Assembly: GCF_004348425.1 (NCBI RefSeq)
Contig: NZ_SMKK01000084.1
Location: 1-35,435, forward strand
DNA: 35,435 nt
Reading direction: 5' to 3'
Origin: Actinomadura sp. 7K507
GTDB lineage: Bacteria > Actinomycetota > Actinomycetes > Streptosporangiales > Streptosporangiaceae
In this document: one piece after another, positions 14,517 to 22,735 of the stretch
Position numbering within the stretch: the stretch's first letter is position 1
Layout of the letters: each line of letters opens with the position of its first letter
Translations under genes and position numbers: made by a program
Notes under the pieces: model-generated
Told to the model about the DNA's origin: nothing
The model's input: the letters and a program-made list of their open reading frames with translations, nothing else
Databases searched by the model: none

Positions 14517-16019
14517 TCAGGAGGCGCCGAGCTTTTCGAGGATGAGTTCGCGGGCGCGGCCGGCGTCGGCCTGGCCCCGGGTGGCCTTCATGACGGCGCC
14601 GACGAGGGCGCCCGCCGCGGCGACCTTCCCGGCGCGGATCTTGTCGGCGACGTCGGCGTTGTCGGCGATGACCTGGTCGATCACCGAGGTGAGCTCGCCC
14701 TCGTCGCTGACGACCTTGAGGCCCCGGGCGGCGACGACCTCGTCCGGGGTCCCCTCGCCCGCGAGGACGCCCTCGAAGACCTTGCGGGCCAGCTTGTCGT
14801 TCAGCTCCCCCGCGGAGATCATCGCCTGGATGCGGGCGACCTGCTCGGGCGTGATCGGCAGGTCGGCCAGCTCGACGCCCTGCTCGGTCGCGCGGCGGGA
14901 CAGCTCGTTCATCCACCACTTGCGGGCGGACGGGGCGTCGGAGCCGTGCGCGATCGTCGCCTCGATGAGGTCGATGGCGCCTGCGTTGACGACGTCCCGC
15001 AGCTCCAGGTCCGACAGGCCCCACTCCCGCTGGATGCGGCCGCGGCGCGCGGCCGGAAGCTCCGGCAGCGACGCGCGCAGCTCCTCCACCCACTCGCGGG
15101 ACGGCGCCATCGGCACCAGGTCCGGCTCGGGGAAGTAGCGGTAGTCCTGCGCCTCTTCCTTGCTGCGGCCGCTGGTGGTGCGGCCCGTGTCCTCGTGGAA
15201 GTGGCGGGTCTCCTGGACGACGCGCCCGCCCTCGGACAGCACGCCCGCCTGCCGCTCGATCTCCGACCGGACCGAGCGCTCCACCGAACGCAGCGAGTTG
15301 ACGTTCTTGGTCTCGCTGCGGGTCCCCCACTCGCTCGCGCCCCGCGGCATCAGCGACACGTTGACGTCGCAGCGCATCGAACCCTGCTCCATGCGGACGT
15401 CCGAAACTCCCAGCGAGCGGACCAGCTCGCGCAGCTCGGTCGCGTAGGCGCGGGCCACCAGCGGCGCCTTGTCGCCCGTCGCGACGATCGGCTTGGTGAC
15501 GATCTCGACCAGCGGGATCCCGGCCCGGTTGTAGTCGACCAGCGAGAACTCCGCGCCGTGGATGCGCCCGGTCGTGCCGCCGACGTGCAGCGACTTGCCG
15601 GTGTCCTCCTCCATGTGGACGCGCTCGATCTCGATCCGGTACGTCTCGCCCTCGACGTCGATGTCCAGGTGCCCGTCGACGCACAGCGGCTCGTCGTACT
15701 GGGAGATCTGGAAGTTCTTCGGCATGTCCGGATAGAAGTAGTTCTTCCGGGCGAACCTGCACCACTCGACGATGTCGCAGTTCAGCGCGAGCCCGATCTT
15801 GATGATGCCCTCGATCGCGGCCCGGTTGGTGACCGGCAGCGAACCGGGCAGCCCCAGGCACACCGGGCACACCTGCGTGTTCGGCTCGGCGCCGAACCCC
15901 GTCGGGCAGCCGCAGAACATCTTGGACGCGGTGCCCAGCTCGATGTGGGTCTCGATGCCGAGCACCGGCTCGAACCTGGCCAGCGCCTCGTCGTAGTCCA
16001 TCAGCGTCGGAGTGGTCAC
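14517..16019 (-). CDS. gatB: Asp-tRNA(Asn)/Glu-tRNA(Gln) amidotransferase subunit B
   Basis: Subunit that binds mischarged tRNA and activates its acyl group in the GatCAB complex. It has 500 residues. FEPVLGIETHIEL (16-28) is the conserved opening. A zinc site is formed by Cys36, Cys38, Cys51 and Cys54 in KMFCGCP and VCPVCLGLPGSLP. HGAEFSLVDYNRAGIPLVEI and SMRCDVNVS are catalytic-domain signatures. The C-terminal YqeY-like tail domain ends in GRARELILEKLGAS. The GTG start at 16019 overlaps the gatA stop (GTGA), and homologues begin at about this point; longer upstream reading runs into gatA. Confidence 0.97.
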   Translation of the reverse strand: MTTPTLMDYDEALARFEPVLGIETHIELGTASKMFCGCPTGFGAEPNTQVCPVCLGLPGSLPVTNRAAIEGIIKIGLALNCDIVEWCRFARKNYFYPDMPKNFQISQYDEPLCVDGHLDIDVEGETYRIEIERVHMEEDTGKSLHVGGTTGRIHGAEFSLVDYNRAGIPLVEIVTKPIVATGDKAPLVARAYATELRELVRSLGVSDVRMEQGSMRCDVNVSLMPRGASEWGTRSETKNVNSLRSVERSVRSEIERQAGVLSEGGRVVQETRHFHEDTGRTTSGRSKEEAQDYRYFPEPDLVPMAPSREWVEELRASLPELPAARRGRIQREWGLSDLELRDVVNAGAIDLIEATIAHGSDAPSARKWWMNELSRRATEQGVELADLPITPEQVARIQAMISAGELNDKLARKVFEGVLAGEGTPDEVVAARGLKVVSDEGELTSVIDQVIADNADVADKIRAGKVAAAGALVGAVMKATRGQADAGRARELILEKLGAS

Positions 16020-17512
16020 TTCGCCTCCACCAGTTCCGGGGCCTGAGCCAGAAGGGGGCCGCCCCAGCGGTCTTCGAGGGCCCGCTCGACGGCGGCGCCG
16101 ACGCGGTAGACGCGGTCGTCGCCGAGGACGGGGGCCATGATCTGCAGGCCGACGGGCAGGCCGTCCGACAGCCCGCACGGCACGGAGATCGCGGCGTTGC
16201 CGGTGAGGTTAGCCGGAATGGTGCACAGGTCGGCCAGGTACATCGCGACCGGGTCGTCGGCGCGCTCGCCGATCGGGAACGCGGTCGTCGGGGTGGTCGG
16301 CGACACCAGCACGTCCACCTGCTCGAACGCGGCCTCGAAGTCGCGCTTGATCAGCGTCCGGACCTGCTGCGCCTTGCCGTAGTAGGCGTCGTAGTAGCCC
16401 GACGACAGCGCGTACGTGCCGAGCATGATGCGCCGCTTGACCTCGGGCCCGAAACCCTCGGCGCGGGTCAGCGCCATGACCTCCTCGGCACTGCGGCTGC
16501 CGTCGTCGCCGACGCGCATCCCGTACCGCATCGCGTCGAAGCGGGCCAGGTTGGACGAGCACTCCGACGGCGCGATGAGGTAGTAGGCGGGCAGCGCGTA
16601 GGTGAAGTTCGGGCAGGAGACCTCGACGACCTTCGCGCCCAGGGACTCCAGAAGCTCGACCGTCTCGTTGAAGCGCGCCGTGACGCCCGGCTGGTAGCCC
16701 TCGCCGGCGAACTCCTTGACGACGCCGACGCGCAGCCCGTTGACGTCGGCGCGGCGCGCCGCCTCCACGACCGGCGGGACGGCCTCGGGCACCGACGTCG
16801 AGTCCATCCCGTCATGGCCGCTGAACGCCTCGTGCAGCAGCGCCGCGTCCAGCACGTTGCGGGCGAACGGGCCCGGCGTGTCCAGCGACGACGCGAACGC
16901 GATCACGCCGTACCGGGACGACCCGCCGTAGGTGGGCTTCACGCCGACGATGCCGGTGACCGCCGCGGGCTGCCGGATCGACCCGCCCGTGTCGGTCCCC
17001 GTCGACAGCGGCGCCTCGTAGGCGGCCACCGCCGCGGACGAACCACCCGACGAACCACCGGGGATCCGCTCCAGGTCCCACGGGTTGCGCGAGGTGAAGT
17101 AGGCGCTGTTCTCCGTGGACGAGCCCATGGCGAACTCGTCCATGTTCGTCTTGCCGAGGATCACCAGCCCGGCCTCGCGCAGCCGCGCCGTCACCGTCGC
17201 GTCGTACGGCGGCCGCCACCCCTCAAGGATCTTCGACCCGGCGGTGGTGGGCATGTCCGTCGTGGTGAACACGTCCTTGTGCGCGATGGGCACCCCGGCC
17301 AGTGGGCCGAGCCGCTCCCCCGCCGCGCGCCGCTCGTCCACCTTCCGGGCCTGCGCCAGCGTCGCGTCGCGGTCGACGTGCAGGAACGCCTTCACCTGGC
17401 CGTCCACGGCGGCGATGCGGTCCAGATGCGCCTCGGCGACCTCGGCCGCGGAGGCCTCGCCCGCGGCGAGCAGCTCCCCGAGCTCCGCCGCGCCCTTCCC
17501 GACCAGCTCCAT
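16016..17512 (-). CDS. gatA: Asp-tRNA(Asn)/Glu-tRNA(Gln) amidotransferase subunit A (glutaminase)
   Basis: Amidase-signature subunit that releases ammonia from glutamine for GatB. It has 498 residues. The Ser-cis-Ser-Lys triad is complete: Lys79 in PIAHKDVFTT, Ser154 in PGGSSGGSSAAVAA and Ser178 in TGTDTGGSIRQPA. These are the positions known from Staphylococcus GatA. GKTNMDEFAMGSSTENSA is also characteristic. The ATG at 17512 overlaps the last base of the gatC stop codon (TGATG). Its own stop overlaps the gatB GTG. The three genes therefore form one tightly coupled unit. Confidence 0.98.
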   Translation of the reverse strand: MELVGKGAAELGELLAAGEASAAEVAEAHLDRIAAVDGQVKAFLHVDRDATLAQARKVDERRAAGERLGPLAGVPIAHKDVFTTTDMPTTAGSKILEGWRPPYDATVTARLREAGLVILGKTNMDEFAMGSSTENSAYFTSRNPWDLERIPGGSSGGSSAAVAAYEAPLSTGTDTGGSIRQPAAVTGIVGVKPTYGGSSRYGVIAFASSLDTPGPFARNVLDAALLHEAFSGHDGMDSTSVPEAVPPVVEAARRADVNGLRVGVVKEFAGEGYQPGVTARFNETVELLESLGAKVVEVSCPNFTYALPAYYLIAPSECSSNLARFDAMRYGMRVGDDGSRSAEEVMALTRAEGFGPEVKRRIMLGTYALSSGYYDAYYGKAQQVRTLIKRDFEAAFEQVDVLVSPTTPTTAFPIGERADDPVAMYLADLCTIPANLTGNAAISVPCGLSDGLPVGLQIMAPVLGDDRVYRVGAAVERALEDRWGGPLLAQAPELVEAK

Positions 17513-17811
17513 CAGGCCTCCTCGTCCAGGATCCGGGGAACGCGGAAGCGCTGCTCCTCGGCGGCCGGCGCGCCGGCCAGGGCCTGCTCGGGCGCAAGGC
17601 TCGGCCGCACCTCGTCGGCCCGGTAGACGTTGGTCAGCGGCAGCGCGTGCGAGGTGGGCGGGATGTCCTCCGCCGCGACCTCCTGCACCCGCGCGACCGC
17701 GGAGATGATCTGGTCGAGCTGGGCGGCGAGCTGATCGAGCTCAGCGTCGCCGAGCGCCAGCCGGGACAGCCGGGCGAGGTGCGACACCTCGTCACGGGTG
17801 ATGGCGGACAT
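17512..17811 (-). CDS. gatC: Asp-tRNA(Asn)/Glu-tRNA(Gln) amidotransferase subunit C
   Basis: Small scaffolding subunit (99 residues) that wraps around GatA and stabilises its contact with GatB. The family pattern is clear: MSAITRDEVSHLARLSRLAL, then ELDQLAAQLDQIISAVARVQ, a Pro-Thr-SHALPL segment, then RADEVRPSL and FRVPRIL near the C-terminus. It is the first gene of gatCAB; the promoter should be within the repeat-rich region upstream. Confidence 0.96.
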   Translation of the reverse strand: MSAITRDEVSHLARLSRLALGDAELDQLAAQLDQIISAVARVQEVAAEDIPPTSHALPLTNVYRADEVRPSLAPEQALAGAPAAEEQRFRVPRILDEEA

Positions 17812-18152
17812 GTGAGAACCGTTCCTGCGGACGTAGTGGATTCACCGGCCATCCTATGGCCCAAGACCCGCTCGCCCGCCCGATTACAGCCCCCACCGCA
17901 ACCCCGCAACACCCCGAACCATCGCATCGATCCCAAAGCACCCCTGCGAGACCACACCAGCCGTCGCCGCAACCCCGCAACAACCCCAACAGTCGCGATC
18001 GCGTCCGAAGGCAGGTTCGAGCTTGCGAGAACCTGATCGCGCAGCGAGCCCCCAGGGCGAGCCGGAGCGATGCAGCGATCGCACCGCAGTTCCCGCCGAA
18101 GGGAGGGCCCCCAGGGCCCGACCGCCAAGGGAACTGCAATAAACACAGCCCT
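17812..18152. other. repeat-rich intergenic region upstream of gatC
   Basis: These 341 bases lie between gatC and the second GGDEF-EAL gene. No gene is supported. The stretch contains a 16-bp duplication (CCGCAACCCCGCAACA at 17896-17911 and 17967-17982), a 9-bp inverted repeat (18086-18094 with 18129-18137) and one copy of a 27-bp repeat whose second copy runs over the neighbouring stop codon. It looks like an intergenic repeat element. Confidence 0.6.
17896..17982. repeat. 16-bp direct repeat, two copies 71 bp apart
   Basis: CCGCAACCCCGCAACA is present exactly at 17896-17911 and 17967-17982, within the gatC upstream region. Confidence 0.7.
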
Positions 18153-18181
18153 CTAGGGCTCGACCGCCAAGGGCACTGCAA
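18113..18181. repeat. 27-bp direct repeat spanning the 3' end of the GGDEF-EAL gene
   Basis: Copies at 18113-18139 and 18155-18181 differ at two positions and share the core GACCGCCAAGGG followed by MACTGCAA. The second copy contains the last codons of the GGDEF-EAL gene (its stop is at 18153-18155). The first copy lies just past the stop. GCAGTTCCC at 18086-18094 pairs with GGGAACTGC in the first copy. The pattern suggests local duplication or a repeat element that captured the gene end. Confidence 0.65.
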
Positions 18182-20261
18182 AAGACTCCCGAAGCCATGT
18201 TGTGGCGGTTTCGGCGTCCATGGGGCGGCCGAAGTGCCAGCCCTGGGCGGCGTCGCAGCCCATCTCGCGGAGGGTCTGGGCGGTGGCGGGGTCTTCGACG
18301 CCTTCGGCGACCGAGCGCAGGCCGAGGGTGCGGACGAGGTCGACGATGGAGCGGACGATGACGGCGTCGTCGGTGGACTCGCCGAGGCGTCCCACGAACG
18401 AGGAGTCGATCTTGATCTCTTCGACGGGGAGGCGCTTGAGCCGGACGAGGGAGGAGTAGCCGGTGCCGAAGTCGTCCAGGCTGAGCGGGATGCCGAGTTC
18501 GGCGAGGGCCTTGACGGTCTCGGAGGCGTAGGCGGGCTCGTTCATGAGGATCCGCTCGGTGATCTCGAGCTGGAGGGCGGCGGCGGGCAGGCCGCGGGCC
18601 AGGAGGCCCTCCTCGATCGTCTCGGTGAGGCCGGTGTCGAGGAGGTCGCGTCCGGAGGCGTTGACGGCGACCTGGACGGTGAGGTCCTCGCGCCACCAGG
18701 CGGCGGCCTGCGTGAGCGCGGCCTGCACGACGTGGTGGGTGATCGAGCGCATCAGGTACGTCTGCTCGGCGATGGGGAGGAACGCGTCGGGTCCGAGGAT
18801 GCCCTTGTCGGGGTGGCGCCAGCGCAGGAGTGCCTCCATGCCGACGAGCTGGCCGTCCCGCAGGGAGATCTTCGGCTGGTAGAACAGCTCCAGCTCGGAC
18901 CGGTCGATGGCGCGGCGCAGGTCGCCGAGCATGCTGAGGCGGGCCGGGGAGTTGCGGTCCTTGGTGGAGGAGTAGATCTCGACGCCGGAGCGGGCCTCCT
19001 TGGCGTTGTACATGGCGACGTCGGCGCGCTGGAGGAGCAGTTCGAAGTCGGGCGCGTGGTCGGGGAACAGCGCGATGCCGACGCTGGCCTCCAGGTCGAA
19101 CGACATGCCGTCGAGCCGGACGGGTTCGCTGAGCGCGGCGCGGAGCCGGGCGGCGACCTCGCGGGCGGCAGCCTCGTCGCGGACCGACGGCAGCAGCACC
19201 GCGAACTCGTCGCCGCCGAGCCGCGCGACCAGGTCGCCGGGGCGGACGCTGTGGGTGAGGCGGTGCGCGACGAGCTGGAGGAGGCGGTCGCCGGTGGGGT
19301 GCCCGAGGGTGTCGTTGACCTCCTTGAAGCGGTCGAGGTCCAGCAGGAACAGGCCGGCGCGGTGGCCGGGCGGTTCGGTCTTGAGGGGGCAGTGCTTGCC
19401 GATCGCGCCGGTGCGCTGGGCGCGTTTTCCGGCGCCGCGGGCTTCGGCGAGGGCCTCCTCGGTCCGGACGATGAGGAGCTTGCGGTTCGGGAGGCCGGTG
19501 AGCCCGTCGTGCAGGGCCTGGTGCTCGCGCCGGACGGAGACCGAGGCGTTCAGGTAGACGGCGATGAACGGCAGGACGATGAGGGGCACGAACACCGCGG
19601 AGCGGTCCATCGCGACGACCATCAGCGGGGCCAGGCCGAGCAGCGCCAGGTGCACCAGGACCTGGTAGCCGAGGTCGAGGCGGAGCGCCTTGACGAGCGA
19701 GACCCGCTCGTGCAGGGCGACGGCGGAGCCGACGAGCGTGTCGTTGCAGAGGAAGTAGACGGCGCCGGCGAGCGCTATCGCGGGCAGGTCGCCGCCGTCC
19801 GGCACCCATAGGTCCGTGGGGGTGGCGAGGTTGCCGAACAGGGCGAGGACGAGCTGGGCGGCGGCGAGGCTGAGGGTGTACTGGGCGGCGTTGAAGGCGA
19901 TGCGGTGCGGGCTGCGGCCGCGGAAGATGCCGCAGGTGACGACGGCGATGACCTGCAGGGCGGCGGCGATCGGCAGGCCCGCGTACAGCAGCGCGGCGAA
20001 CGAGAAGGTCGTGGAGGTGGTGGCGCCGTTGTTCTCGGTGGAGCCGGGGGTGATGATCGGCCGCAGCTCGCCGAAGATGATGAAGCAGCCGAGGATCCAG
20101 AACACCGGCGCGCCGGCGAGTGCGTCCAGGTCGTCGCCGCTCAGCCCGGAGAACGCGGTGGTGCAGGCGGCGACGCCGAGCACGATGACGACGACGAAGT
20201 AGATCCACAACGGGGAGCCGCGGCGTGGTGCCGTGTTCCGCGTGTTGTTCGGGTCCTTCAT
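18153..20261 (-). CDS. membrane GGDEF-EAL cyclic-di-GMP protein
   Basis: A 702-residue membrane protein with both c-di-GMP-making and c-di-GMP-degrading domains. About seven hydrophobic segments fill residues 18-240; this membrane region contains FGELRPIITPGS and lacks a PAS domain. GGDEF (near 349-353) is intact and is preceded by RPGD, an intact product-inhibition site. The EAL domain has MEALLRWRHP, VNASGRDL, LEITE, DDFGTGYSSL, EIKID and VAEGVED, so phosphodiesterase activity is plausible. I chose ATG 20261 (GAGG six bases upstream) over the GTG three bases earlier. It lies between ligA and gatCAB, the position of RmdB in Streptomyces as I recall; that homology would favour net hydrolysis. 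Its last codons are inside a direct repeat. Confidence 0.92.
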   Translation of the reverse strand: MKDPNNTRNTAPRRGSPLWIYFVVVIVLGVAACTTAFSGLSGDDLDALAGAPVFWILGCFIIFGELRPIITPGSTENNGATTSTTFSFAALLYAGLPIAAALQVIAVVTCGIFRGRSPHRIAFNAAQYTLSLAAAQLVLALFGNLATPTDLWVPDGGDLPAIALAGAVYFLCNDTLVGSAVALHERVSLVKALRLDLGYQVLVHLALLGLAPLMVVAMDRSAVFVPLIVLPFIAVYLNASVSVRREHQALHDGLTGLPNRKLLIVRTEEALAEARGAGKRAQRTGAIGKHCPLKTEPPGHRAGLFLLDLDRFKEVNDTLGHPTGDRLLQLVAHRLTHSVRPGDLVARLGGDEFAVLLPSVRDEAAAREVAARLRAALSEPVRLDGMSFDLEASVGIALFPDHAPDFELLLQRADVAMYNAKEARSGVEIYSSTKDRNSPARLSMLGDLRRAIDRSELELFYQPKISLRDGQLVGMEALLRWRHPDKGILGPDAFLPIAEQTYLMRSITHHVVQAALTQAAAWWREDLTVQVAVNASGRDLLDTGLTETIEEGLLARGLPAAALQLEITERILMNEPAYASETVKALAELGIPLSLDDFGTGYSSLVRLKRLPVEEIKIDSSFVGRLGESTDDAVIVRSIVDLVRTLGLRSVAEGVEDPATAQTLREMGCDAAQGWHFGRPMDAETATTWLRESFAVPLAVEP

Positions 20262-20299
20262 CACATCCTCGGGGGGTTCGGGGGGCTTCCCCCGGCACC

Positions 20300-20326
20300 G
20301 GGCGTCCCCGACCTCGGGGGACGCCC
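20300..20326. promoter_or_regulatory. strong hairpin in the 5' leader of the GGDEF-EAL gene
   Basis: GGGCGTCCCC (20300-20309) and GGGGACGCCC (20317-20326) are perfect 10-bp arms with a 7-base loop, about 40 bases upstream of the GGDEF-EAL start and 190 bases beyond the ligA stop. It could terminate ligA transcription or structure the leader of the downstream gene. Confidence 0.5.
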
Positions 20327-20515
20327 CCCGGGCGTTACGTCCGGAGATTCAGGTGTAGGTCGTGATGAGAGGGAGAGTACGGCCTTCGCTCAACTTCGCG
20401 AAACCGATTGCGTACGTTCCGTTATGCCCATTCCGTACCCGCCACTCACCGTTGGGTAGTTGAAGTGTACCCCTGAGTAACGCAAACCTGGTGAAAGCCC
20501 CCCGAACACGCCGCG

Positions 20516-22684
20516 TTATTCTTCGGCGCGGACGGTCACCTCCCTGGCCGCATCCGGCCCATCGGCCAGCAGGACGCGGAAGCCCTCCTCCTCCAGCACC
20601 GGTACGCCCAGCTTGACGGCCTTGTCGAACTTGGACCCCGGGCTGTCGCCCACGACCACGAAGCCCGTCTTCTTCGACACCGACCCGGACACCTTGCCGC
20701 CGAGCTTCTGCACCGCCTCGGTCGCCGAGTCACGGCTGAACCCCTCCAGCGACCCGGTGATGACCACGCTGACGCCCTCCAGCGGCCGCGGGCCTCCGGC
20801 GCCCTCGTCCTGCATGCGGACGCCCGCGGCCCGCCACTTGTCGACGATCTCGCGATGCCACTCGACCTCGAACCACTTCTTGATCGACGCCGCGATCGCC
20901 GGGCCGACGCCGTCGACGGCCGCCAGTTCCTCCTCCGAGGCGTTCGCGATCGCGTCCATCGACCGCATCTCCCGGGCCAGGTCGCGCGCCGCCGACGGCC
21001 CCACGTGCCGGATCGACAGCGCCACCAGCACCCGCCACAGCGGCTGCTTCTTCGCCTTGTCCAGCTCGTCGAAGAGGATCTCGACGGTCTTCTTCGGCTC
21101 GCCCTCCTTGTTGGCGAAGAACGACACGACCTTGGGTTCGCCGGTCTTCGGGTCGGTCTTGGACGTGCCCGTCCGCTGGTCGAGCACGAGGCTCCGGATC
21201 GGAAGGAGCCGGTCGACGGTCAGGTGGAACAGGTCGCCCTCGTTCTTGACCGGCGGCTCGTCCGGCTCCAGGGGCTGGGTGAGCGCCGTCGCCCCCACGT
21301 AGCCGAGCGCCTCGATGTCGAGCGCGTTGCGGCTCGCCACGAAGAACAGCCGCTCGCGCAACTGGCCCGGGCAGTACTGCGTGTTCGGGCACCGGATGTC
21401 GGCGGCGCCCTCCTTCTCGTACGCCAGCGCGGTGCCGCACTCGGGGCAGTGCGCGGGCATCTCGAACTCGCGTTCCGACCCGTCCCGCAGCGCGGCCACC
21501 GGCGCGACGATCTCGGGGATCACGTCTCCGGCCTTGCGCAGGACGACGGTGTCGCCGATCAGGACGCCCTTGCGCTTCACCTCGCCCTCGTTGTGCAGGG
21601 TGGCCCGCTCGACGGTCGACCCGGCGACCTTGACCGCCTCCATCACGCCGTAGGGGGTGACGCGCCCGGTCCGGCCGACGCCGACCTTGATGTCGAGGAG
21701 CCTGGTGTTGACCTCCTCCGGCGGGTACTTCCACGCGATCGCCCAGCGCGGCGCCCGGCTCGTCGACCCGAGCCGCCGCTGGAGCGAGAACTGGTCGACC
21801 TTGACGACCACGCCGTCGATCTCGTACGCGGTGCCGTGCCGGTTCTCGCCGTACTCGGCGATGTACTCGCGGACGGCGTCCATCCCGCCGAGGACCTTGT
21901 AGCGGTCGCTGACCGGCAGCCCCCAGCCGCGCATCAGCTCGTAGGCCCCGGACTGGCTCTCCGGCTGCGTCCCGCCGCGCCACGCGCCGTATCCGTGGAC
22001 GAGCATGCCGAGCGGCCGCTGCGCCGTGACCCGCGGGTCCTTCTGCCGCAGCGACCCCGCCGCCGCGTTGCGCGGGTTGGCGAACGGCTCCTTGCCCGCC
22101 TCCACCTGCGCGGCGTTGACCTGCTCGAACCCCTCGACGGGGAGGAAGACCTCGCCGCGGACCTCCAGCACGTCCGGCCAGCCCTCGCCCGCCAGCCGGT
22201 GCGGGATGTCGGCGATGCTGCGGACGTTGTTGGTGACGTCCTCGCCCGTGCGCCCGTCGCCGCGGGTGACGCCGCGCACGAGCCGCCCGTCCTCGTAGGT
22301 CAGCGCGATGGCCATCCCGTCGATCTTCAGCTCGCACAGGTAGCCGGCGACCTTGCCGACCTCTTTGACGACGCGCTCGTCCCACGCCACCAGCTCGTCG
22401 GCGTTCATCGCGTTGTCGAGGCTCTGCATCCGCTCCAGGTGCTGGACGGTCGCGAAGTCGGTGACGATCGGCGCGCCGACCCGCTGCGTCGGCGAGTCGG
22501 GCGTGACCAGCTCCGGGTGCCGCTCCTCCAGGTCCTGCAGCTCCCGCATCCGCCGGTCGTACTCGGCGTCGGTGAGCGCGGGGCTGTCGAGGACGTAGTA
22601 GCGGTAGTTGGCCTCGTCGATCTCCTGGCTCAGCTCCAGATGCCGCTGCCGCGCCTCGTTGGGAACGCCGTCGCTCATGGTCAT
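20516..22684 (-). CDS. ligA: NAD+-dependent DNA ligase
   Basis: Seals nicks in replication and repair, using NAD+ to form an AMP-lysine intermediate. It has 722 residues. Domain Ia (NYRYYVLDSPALTDAEYD, 26-43) binds NMN. The adenylation domain has Lys120 in CELKIDGMAIALTYEDG and RGDGRTGEDVTNN. An OB fold follows. The zinc site is CPECGTALAYE...CPNTQYCPGQL (four Cys). Helix-hairpin-helix repeats include AVDGVGPAIAASI. A C-terminal BRCT domain starts near RPLEGVSVVITG. An insertion rich in charged residues between the zinc and HhH regions is usual in actinobacteria. The start may be ATG 22684 or the ATG two codons later. Confidence 0.97.
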   Translation of the reverse strand: MTMSDGVPNEARQRHLELSQEIDEANYRYYVLDSPALTDAEYDRRMRELQDLEERHPELVTPDSPTQRVGAPIVTDFATVQHLERMQSLDNAMNADELVAWDERVVKEVGKVAGYLCELKIDGMAIALTYEDGRLVRGVTRGDGRTGEDVTNNVRSIADIPHRLAGEGWPDVLEVRGEVFLPVEGFEQVNAAQVEAGKEPFANPRNAAAGSLRQKDPRVTAQRPLGMLVHGYGAWRGGTQPESQSGAYELMRGWGLPVSDRYKVLGGMDAVREYIAEYGENRHGTAYEIDGVVVKVDQFSLQRRLGSTSRAPRWAIAWKYPPEEVNTRLLDIKVGVGRTGRVTPYGVMEAVKVAGSTVERATLHNEGEVKRKGVLIGDTVVLRKAGDVIPEIVAPVAALRDGSEREFEMPAHCPECGTALAYEKEGAADIRCPNTQYCPGQLRERLFFVASRNALDIEALGYVGATALTQPLEPDEPPVKNEGDLFHLTVDRLLPIRSLVLDQRTGTSKTDPKTGEPKVVSFFANKEGEPKKTVEILFDELDKAKKQPLWRVLVALSIRHVGPSAARDLAREMRSMDAIANASEEELAAVDGVGPAIAASIKKWFEVEWHREIVDKWRAAGVRMQDEGAGGPRPLEGVSVVITGSLEGFSRDSATEAVQKLGGKVSGSVSKKTGFVVVGDSPGSKFDKAVKLGVPVLEEEGFRVLLADGPDAAREVTVRAEE

Positions 22685-22735
22685 GCCCCCATTGTCGTCA
22701 TCCCGTCCGACAATACGAGCCCCGCCACACCAGGG

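Noticed and set aside
20262..20515. Possible c-di-GMP riboswitch upstream of the GGDEF-EAL gene
   Set aside because: The conserved riboswitch core could not be found; only a simple hairpin is present.
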